Source of the DNA: Isoetes taiwanensis
Lineage: Eukaryota > Streptophyta > Lycopodiopsida > Isoetales > Isoetaceae
Assembly (NCBI GenBank): GCA_021234155.1
Contig: JAJEKV010000034.1
Location: 4,976,028-5,040,027 of the forward strand
Direction: 5' to 3'
Length of the DNA stretch: 64,000 nt
A program made the position numbers and the translations under genes. Below, piece by piece: positions 57,151 through 64,000 of the stretch; within the stretch, counting starts at the first letter, position 1; each line of letters opens with the position of its first letter. The notes beneath the pieces were generated by a model that did not search any database, had not been told where the DNA came from, and saw only the letters and a list, made by a program, of their open reading frames with translations.

Positions 57151-57893
57151 AATGAGGAAAACAAGACACTCCTACAAAAAATAATGACTGAGACATTTGT
57201 CGCTACATTGTCTCTACATTGTTTCTATTGGGGACATATCTCTACAGTCTAGAAGAGTCAATTCATGATAAATAACCAATCCCTCTATAGAAAACTAGAA
57301 AAGCGTGCCCGGCGTTCTTTGGAAACTATTCATCGAGCATAAGTTCATGAACTAACAAAAGGCGATTGGTGGTCACATTGAGCGTTTAAAAGGCAAAAAA
57401 TTGTATGAGTGTAATATTCAATGCTTTTCTACAATGTTGGAAATTTCCTGTATCTACCTTACAAACCAGATTTTAACTTGAACTGGAAATTCTGGGGAGG
57501 AACCCCCCCAATCACGGAGCCACATGTGTTCTTGTTCCATGCAAAATGATTTCCTATTAAGTTAAGCTTTACGAAAGTATGGCTTCAAGACCTAGATTAG
57601 ATGTACTACGCCATTGCACTACAAAAGAAACAAAGGGTTGAGATAATCCATGATTGTTTTTGGTAATCCAGGAGTCCTTTACGTTTGCGATTGCCCAAAA
57701 ACTGTAATAATTGTAAGAAGTGACATGCTTGGAATTTCAATTTGTCTGCTGCTGCTCATGCCCAATGTCTACCAACTAAACATCTTTCCATTGATGCCTA
57801 TTTTGATAACACAAGCCTTTATCATTAGCCAAAATGCTATGTTTCAGTATGTTACAAGTTTAGATTTATAACCACCATCTTCTTTTGATAGAG
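57151..57893. other. No gene recognised; CACTA-like motifs
   Basis: CACTCCTACAAAAAATAATG at 57164, followed by TGTCGCTACATTGTCTCTACA, and CACTACAAAAGAAAC at 57616, resemble CACTA-type ends. They are in the same orientation and unpaired. The plus ORF at 57650-57871 is not convincing. Confidence 0.3.
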
Positions 57894-58721
57894 TTAGAAC
57901 TCTCTCAGTGTTGCCATCTGCATTGCTTCCACGGCCAATTCAGCGAAGGTCTTCAAGTATTTGTTTTCTTTCATCAAGCTAGATTGCAATCCATCATAAC
58001 TGTGATCAAACATCTCAGAGAAACTACTCTGGATTGAACTTCCAATGGATTCTCTTTGGTTGTCCCCAGCAGCAAGTGAATGGAAATCATCACAATCAAA
58101 ATCAACGTGTTTGAATCTACGACTAATGTGAGCTTGTGGTAACATAAGTAGTGGTGATGTTCTATATCTTGCAAATCCACACCAAAGTTTAAATTTGCAA
58201 CTGCATAGAAGCGATAGATTAATAAGTTAATATATATCTTTAGATTAACAAGTTCATATATATCTTTAAATATAAGCATGATGCATTGCACTTTTTGATC
58301 GAGAGATAGAAATAGGATCTTTTAACAATGGCCATACACCATAAGCTGAAAAGAAAAGAATTAGAAACCTTATAATCTAGAACTACATTTGGCCTCCAGA
58401 CGATAAAAGAACCTTCCTTCCTTCCTTCCTTCCTTAAGAATACTAAAACTAACTCACCATTACCATTGAGATAAATTAATCAGGGTGGAGCGAAATAGAA
58501 AGATACCTTGTTTTCAAAGCGCCATAATCTCTTCTTTGAAGTCCTACAATTGTAATGTCTTTTCTTCTATTGATATCCTCCGGCAATTCAAGGCTCTTTG
58601 TAAAGACTCTCCAAACCACCAACTTGAGATATTTTAATGCGGGGAGATTAGCTAAAGATTGCATGATATTGAATACCTTTACAGCCTCCTTTCTTTGCAT
58701 AAACAACAGCCATTTCTTCAT
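57894..58721 (-). CDS. Two-exon host-gene-like segment, unknown product
   Basis: Exon one 58721-58507 (reads 'NIMQSLANLPALKYLKLVVW', 'ELPEDINRRKDITIVGLQRR') ends AACAAG|GTATCTTT. The 306-bp AT-rich intron (58506-58201) ends CTATGCAG. Exon two 58200-57894 continues in the same phase ('LWCGFARYRTSPLLMLPQAH', 'ENKYLKTFAELAVEAMQM') to a stop at 57894. Consistent phase across canonical splice sites and clean frames support a real gene; another acceptor (TTCTTTTCAG, about 58340) is possible. The first part is loosely LRR-like (LxxLPxLKYLxL), the second has a helical C-terminus. No family assigned. The true start probably lies further upstream. Confidence 0.45.
58411..58435. repeat. (CCTT)n microsatellite in the intron
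   Basis: CTTCC-type tetramer run of about six units inside the predicted intron of the 57.9-kb gene. Confidence 0.9.
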
Positions 58722-59599
58722 TTAAAGGCGTGACCATTCTTCTCTCATCGCGATTCTTCGCGAAATCTCTTTAGCCTTCAAAGCAAGTACAACCTAGATT
58801 TCGTCGGAAACAAAAGATTGTATGAAATCGGGCCTAAAAGTGCATCAAAAATAGTTGCCATAAGCGTGTATATATTCAGCCCATTATTTAAATGATCCAT
58901 TAAAAAAGCGTCACCACCATTTAAAAATCTTGTAAAATTTTGCATAAATCACATGTCAAGTGAATCGAGATGGTATCGTTATGGTTCAACATATTTGGCA
59001 TCTTCAATTTCAGTGAGAAAAGACATACAATTACCGGACTCAATGTAGCACGCAATAGAAATGCATGAAGTCAAATTTCAACATATGGATATGATATTGC
59101 GCCAACATTATTTATATTTGTGCTCCATAATAAACATTTCTTGTGATCAAGTTGGCCCCGAGACAATCATTTACACATTCAGCGACTAAATGACTCTACA
59201 AGATTGCTATGGATTCACCATTCATGAGCGCAAATAGTTATAGACTTCTGTTGGTTTCCCTCCATTCCTTTGACACCCGGAGGGCTGTTGGATAGTTTTT
59301 AGTGTTGAAAGAATTTGCTCTCCCTCAATACAAATATGATGGTACATTGATCACCAAAAATCACGGTCACCGGTACAAGGTTTAATGCTTATTGATTTAC
59401 GATGCCATATGACATGATATGTAGCAATTTGTTTCAAAAGCTATGTCGTTAGTGCTATCCTTTTTATGACAAGAAGGCGGCATCACTCACATGAAGCTTT
59501 CAATTCTCTTTCAGTTTTATAAAGAGACAAATGCCAACCAATAGAGCTAAGGGCCCGACATCCAATTGCTTATTTTCTTGATATAGAATAAGGGAAGTT
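58722..59599 (-). other. No clear gene; possible intron or decayed exons
   Basis: AT-rich. Short minus text 'YHLDSLDM' (about 58955-58985) recalls the HLDS motif of Ulp1 proteases, which would fit downstream of the segment at 59.6-60.0 kb, but frames are closed. Otherwise nothing. Confidence 0.25.
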
Positions 59600-59995
59600 T
59601 TTAGGTGTTGCTTTTGGCCGAGAAAATATAAACAAACATTCTAATGACATGTGGGAAAGTTGCATACTTGTCATGAACTGGCATAATCAAGTAAGATTTT
59701 TCAAAGATATTGATCCCTCTTGTCCATTTCCGTGGTTTGACTACTTCTTGAGAAGTTGCTTGAGGTTTCGGCAAACTCAATATGAGAGCGAGGTTACCAA
59801 TAATCAAAAACAATGTGGCGGAGAAAAAAAAAAGCAAATATCAATTTCTACCTTTGAAACTTGGATTTCCATGAGTTTCTTAAATAAGAAGGCTGCTAAA
59901 AAGTAAAACCTTTGTTTTTTCTTTATGGAGGCAAAAGCTCCTCCCTTTGAATATATCTGTTGAAAAAAAATTATGTAGGGTGTTCTTGTATCCAT
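59600..59995 (-). pseudogene. Ulp1/SUMO-protease-like (C48) segment
   Basis: Minus text 'KQRFYFLAAFLFKKLMEIQV' (59850-59920) then 'KPRKWTRGINIFEKSYLIMP' and 'VHDK' (59660-59735) matches the stretch before the catalytic His in Ulp1-type SUMO proteases (RFYFFNTFFxKKL ... RWTRGVNIFEKxYIFIPIH). Enzymes of this family remove SUMO from proteins in the nucleus. An acceptor-like TTTTTTTTCAACAG precedes it and a donor CAAAG|GTAGAA splits it, but I could not join both parts in one phase. The HWSL, HLDS and catalytic Cys parts are not found intact. Either decayed or mis-sequenced. Confidence 0.45.
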
Positions 59996-60066
59996 CTACA
60001 ATAAGATGCTAAATAAAGATATGAGAATGGCATAACATACGATGTAAAAGTCTATGATGGTGTCAT

Positions 60067-60544
60067 TTAGAAATTCCATAGGATTAGAGCCTTTGCATGT
60101 GCGAAATATGATTCTTCAAGCGCATCGGGGATCGCCTCTGCAAATATCAATGCACAAAAGTTGATTCGAGGGAAATGGGTATTTGGATATTCCCAACATA
60201 AATAAATTATTATGTCTTGCAATGATCCTCCTAATCCCGAAGCCTCAAAGGGTATAAAAGGCGCACATATTTTTAGTATGAGCATTCCTTAAACAAAACC
60301 GATACACAAAGATCTACTCATGAATAGCATGGTAGTTACCTTTCACCGCCTTTTCAAGCCTTTGGTTTGTAAGGTCACGCATGGAAGCGTAAGTGTTTTG
60401 AAACCAATGACACATATTCCTTCCATTTAGCTCCCGACCAAGCGGGCATTCTGGCTCTAAGCCTAAAATACTACCTCTGCTTTGCCTAAGTAACTTATCT
60501 TTTTGCAAATTGATGGATAAATGAAAAGGCTTATAGATCGTCAC
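60067..60544 (-). CDS. Possible two-exon segment upstream of the Ulp1-like piece
   Basis: The minus frame 60544-60340 ('GRNMCHWFQNTYASMRDLTN', then 'LEKAVK') ends GTGAAAG|GTAACTACC. After TTTGTTTAAG at 60288 the frame continues in phase at 60287-60067 ('ICAPFIPFEASGLGGSLQDI', 'CWEYPNTHFPRINFCALIF') to a stop. Phase agreement supports splicing, but the 52-bp intron would be unusually short for a plant. It may be upstream exons of the same gene as 59.6-60.0 kb. Product unknown. Confidence 0.3.
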
Positions 60545-62079
60545 AAATCATCATCGCGGGCGTACCCGATCGCCAATCTCATACTTCCCCAACTTCGGGT
60601 TTGGAGATCGGGGAGTTTTTTAATCGGCAACATTTTAAGCTAGACATGAACCTCAAGAAATTGACCTGCATAACCTTGAATGCTTCGGGGATGAGGATGT
60701 GTATGATGCACCAACGAACGAGGCGATTGCAAAAGCTTGTTGCCCACCGAAAATTCGGAAGGAGTATGGGTGCCAAAAGGTAATTCTTGGGAATCTCAAA
60801 ATACCCTAACAGACCCAATTGCAAGCGGGGAAGCAAATGAAGAGGGAAAATGTGCCAAAAGGGCCCTTGAGAAAGAATAATGAAAAGCAAAAGTAAGTCG
60901 GGGAAAATTTCGGTTCGATCGGAGATCGCACACATTTTGAATGCATAATAGGGCTCCGTTTTTGTGCCAGTGAATCAAATAGGAAGACATTGTTTTGGGC
61001 ATGCATTCTAGAATTGAGAGCGAGGAAGCTGGAAAGGGGAAGGCAGCCCATTTGTGGGAAGAAGAGCGGCGAAGCCCATCATATCAATAAAAAAACCGCC
61101 AAAAGCCAAAATCAAAGGGATGAAAATAAGTTAAAAAATTCAACGTTACAAGATCGGCGCTAAACTATCAAATGCCATTATTATTATATATAGATAGATA
61201 GATGAAAAATACCCACATTCATGTATCTAGATAAAATTGAGTGAGCCACCACATGATGAAATGGTGGCAGAGATATCGGTCCACCAACCTAGAGCCATGA
61301 GGCAAGTTAAATCAATTGAGCGTGTCAACTAGAAGAAATTTAGAAAAACACCAAACATATAGGATATGGCATATCCCTAGGCTAGAATAGCCAATAAAGA
61401 ACCAATTCAATAGAATAAAAATCATTTAACATATAGAAAAGATGCATGTATCTAGGCAAAATGGAGTAGCCACCATATCATGCAAAAATGTTTCCATTGA
61501 TCTCATTCTAAGACATTACTCCTAGCAATGTCAATGCAGCTCTAGATGCATACATGATGAGGCAATTAAAGTGATGGCTTTGTGAAAACAAGAAGAGAAC
61601 CCCTTGTATCACTCATAAGAACAACCATTAAAAGTCAATAATTGTAAAAGAATGCTACAAAGGGACTTACCATAGTAAATATGTGAACAACAATCATGGA
61701 CATGACCCCAAGCAAAAACCCCCAACATATAGAATACTTGGAACACAAGCCATGCAGCAATATCCAAAATAACTAAGATGGCATACACATGTCAGGTAAC
61801 AATATCGTAAACAACTGGGATGACATACCGATATGGAGCAAGCATGGGGAGGGTCCACCTAAATGATGGAAAATATAATGTAAATGTTACTCTTAATGCT
61901 TTTCCAAGTGTATATGTAAAGGGGGCATAAGATAACCTATATAACCATTAGAAAATATCAAAGGCTATTAAAAGGCCATGATAATTAATATAAGGGACAT
62001 AAGATAAATAGGAACCTATCGAGAGAATGTTTTTATTACCATTGTAAAGGTTTAGAGTTCACAAAAAAGGAAAGACCTT
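60545..62079. other. No gene supported
   Basis: Overlapping frames at 60579-61051 exist on both strands. The minus ones could be a 5' exon or leader of the 60-kb gene but show no family. 61100-62079 is AT-rich with a (GATA)n-like stretch near 61190. Confidence 0.3.
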
Positions 62080-62121
62080 TATGTTATAAGCAGAGAGGGT
62101 TATGTTAGAAGCAGAAAGGGT
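62080..62121. repeat. 21-bp tandem duplication
   Basis: TATGTTATAAGCAGAGAGGG T and TATGTTAGAAGCAGAAAGGG T lie head to tail, just upstream of the plus-strand exon at 62157. Confidence 0.85.
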
Positions 62122-62156
62122 CATGGAGAACTATAGAAGAGGTTTTCTTTCCGCAG

Positions 62157-62421
62157 GAGCGGCCGATATGGCCCGGGCGAGAAAGAGATGAGACAAGAAT
62201 CTTTGGATTCAACCAACCGAATGTTGCATGGCGGATCTGCGTCCCAGGAGCTCCTGCCTGGCAGTGATCTGCATGCCGGAACCCAGGAATCCGGCCGCTC
62301 CTTTTGTCTACCAGAAAATGCCCCCCTGCAAAAACAAAAATTGGAGAAGCGCAGAGAACAGAAGCATAGAAGGAGATTGACTGATCTGCTTTCCAGGGAC
62401 AATCAAGTTGCAAACATGTGA
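62157..62421 (+). CDS. Terminal exon of an unknown host gene
   Basis: A strong acceptor TTTTCTTTCCGCAG ends at 62156. The exon (phase: one base completes a codon) reads 'SGRYGPGEKEMRQESLDSTN', 'SASQELLPGSDLHAGTQESG', then basic 'QKLEKRREQKHRRRLTDLLS' and stops at 62421. AATAAA lies near 62456. Codon use is GC-richer than its flanks. The basic helix-like C-terminus could bind nucleic acid or be a nuclear signal. Upstream exons not identified. The overlapping minus frame is longer but has no exon signals. Confidence 0.4.
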
Positions 62422-63516
62422 AATAGTATTCCAATGTAAAAAAACAGACGAATCAAATAAATTTCTTCTATTGCTATTACCAACCTGCCATGTATGCTGC
62501 AAAAGTTAGTGAAAGGTAAAACTTGCAGATATGAAGAGAAAGGAAGGCATGGACATGCTGAGAAAAAGCTTGTGCAGCCCGCGAATTAGCGAGAAGGGGA
62601 AAACCCCAAAAGAACCAAATCGAGTCAGAATCATAGCTTGTATTGAAGGAATCGATAGCTTTAGGCAAACATGTAGTGAAACTTCGCGTCAAAATGGAAA
62701 CACCCATCATCTTAGCAACAAATGGCTCATGACTATTTTTCAAAGAAGATCCATGATTTCTTTGGAGTTTTGCGATGAATTGACAATGCAAAAGCAAAAA
62801 AAAATGACAATAGCGATCCTATATGAATAATCGGATACCTTCCGAGGCGCAATGGCGGAACACCCGTCATTGTAGTGCTCTAACTTATCTCCGCGGTGAG
62901 TTGTAAATAGCCTAATTTTGCATGTCACATGTATTCCCAATTTGGCCGCCTTGACCTTCGATATCTTGGACCCAATCATGGGCTAAAAGGCCGCCATCGT
63001 TTCCTGCAACAACAAAAAATAACAAAAAGATATCTGCTAGTAGGCACACCAGCGACCTGGAAATAGCCATTGCTGGTACCCAACCGTCAATGGAGAGCTG
63101 CATGCAAAAAATAGAGCGAATCCCAAATGAAGCGAACAGCCGGGCTCACGATCAAAGAGGCCCATGCCTCTGGAAAACCAATTAGAACAATTGCTACATT
63201 ACTGTACAAAAAACAAATGAGAAAAGCTGCAGGCTATGCAGTTAAATCAACATGCTACCCTGATAAAATAAAAAAACGATTCGGATGATCTACATAATTT
63301 CGCGAGCTTCGGTCGGCACATAACAAAAATATATCATCCTCTTGTGTGGATCGTGCATGTGTGTATGAGAACAAAGTCTCTCGAAATCAAGAAAAGAACT
63401 AAAGAATCGGGAATTCTCACATGCAGCACACCTGTCTGATGTTGGCGAGAAAGAAGACAAGAACCGGAAGGCGGACACATAGGCTGGAGAAGCGTTACAT
63501 AGATTCTTTGCTGCAT
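62422..63516. other. No gene supported
   Basis: ORFs on both strands (62477-62830) overlap without preference. A minus frame at 62912-63070 begins with a hydrophobic leader (MAISRSLVCLLADIFLLFFV) like a signal peptide, but it also contains a splice-acceptor-like GTTGTTGCAG and ends within 50 codons. Left unassigned. Confidence 0.3.
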
Positions 63517-63574
63517 AAGGTAGTGGGATAAACTAGCTAGTGCGTACAAGATTAGTCTAGTATGGATCTTAAAC
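63517..63574. repeat. Direct repeat flanking the SINE-like unit, left
   Basis: AAGGTAGTGGGATAAACTAG...AGATTAGTCTAGTATGGA matches 63878-63936 with a handful of mismatches. The two are 361 bp apart, start to start. Confidence 0.8.
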
Positions 63575-63639
63575 AAGCTCTAAAAATTAATGGGCCATGG
63601 ATGGGCCATTTGTCTTCTGTAGCTATGGTGCCAACTTCC

Positions 63640-63936
63640 TAAGGTGGGATTATATCCTACCTACAAAGTGTGCATGTAAGGCAAGCGTTTTGCCCATGGA
63701 TGTGTGTGGTGAGTTGGTATAGGCCTAGTAATGCCAAAATAAGTGTTCATTTGGTCATGGGTTCAAACCTTGTCAATGTCACTTATCTTTGGGTGTTAGT
63801 TACTAGGGGTATCGATGATGATCCCGATGTGGTAGAACTTAAAAGCCTATCGTGTCCTCCACTTTGGGCTGTCGCAAAAGGTAGTGGGATAAATTAGTTA
63901 GTTTTTACAAGATTAGTCTAAGTATGGACCTTAAAC
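63640..63936 (+). mobile_element. SINE-like, tRNA-derived unit (tentative)
   Basis: TGGTGAGTTGGTAT at 63707-63720 resembles an RNA polymerase III box A, and GGTTCAAACC at 63760-63769 a box B, 40-bp spacing, as in tRNA-related SINEs. The unit ends in the direct repeat at 63878-63936. No poly(A) or clean target duplication, so the call is tentative. Confidence 0.4.
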
Positions 63937-64000
63937 TCAACAATAAGCTCCCAAGATATGAAGCGATGGCGGATGAAAAAAACACAAGCGAAAGCGAGAT
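63937..64000. other. Window end, nothing recognised
   Basis: Short purine-rich sequence at the edge of the window; no feature visible. Confidence 0.4.

Noticed and set aside
62912-63103. Possible small secreted peptide with a signal sequence
   Set aside because: The hydrophobic stretch is followed by an acceptor-like site and an early stop; no cysteine pattern or second exon could be supported.

Overview
This window reads as nuclear DNA from a land plant. The signs are L1-type and SSR-tailed LINEs, a chromodomain Ty3/gypsy element primed by initiator Met-tRNA, a Ty1/copia element, AT-rich GT-AG introns, CTATAAATAG-type TATA boxes and a fold-back MITE. I cannot name the species or clade. There is no rRNA, clear tRNA gene, CRISPR array or operon. 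Almost all recognisable sequence is transposon derived; a few gene-like pieces lie at 44.7-45.1 kb and 57.9-62.4 kb.

Layout. 1-2.5 kb holds a degenerate repeat array. 2.55-9.24 kb is a near full-length minus-strand L1 LINE with a perfect 17-bp target duplication. 10.6-40.0 kb is one nested structure. An old repeat (S2-S1) was split by a second LINE (LINE-2, SSR tail). LINE-2 was then split by about 24 kb of Ty3/gypsy DNA, arranged on the minus strand as LTR - internal B - LTR - truncated internal A. Internal B was in turn split by a 3.75-kb L1-type insertion with two poly(A) tracts. An inverted, unoccupied copy of S2-S1 survives at 39.07-40.0 kb and proves the order of events. 41.8-43.7 kb carries more LINE ends and a MITE. 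44.77-45.14 kb is a small candidate host gene. 47.4-50.9 kb is a 5'-truncated copia element whose integrase core has lost an in-frame block. 53.1-57.1 kb is a repeat-rich, purine-skewed tract. 57.9-62.4 kb has exon-like minus-strand segments (one resembling a Ulp1/SUMO protease) and a plus-strand terminal exon. 63.5-63.9 kb has a SINE-like unit between direct repeats.

Most unusual content. The gypsy element has two parallel internal modules on its minus strand. Each has two stem-loop boxes (GTCTCAC...GTGAGAC), then a CTATAAATAG TATA box, then an ATG 112-121 bp downstream of the TATA. The second module drives gag-pol. The first drives an extra, uncharacterised ORF that begins MARTKQT, the same seven residues as the histone H3 tail, in an element whose integrase ends in a chromodomain. 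Both copies of the element keep this layout.

Reading caution. The two gypsy copies are almost identical in stretches without CTG/CAG, yet full of small indels and C/T changes at CTG/CAG sites. This looks like a base-calling artefact at methylated CHG sites. Many frameshifts here may therefore be technical, and coding calls are given as domains rather than exact ORFs.
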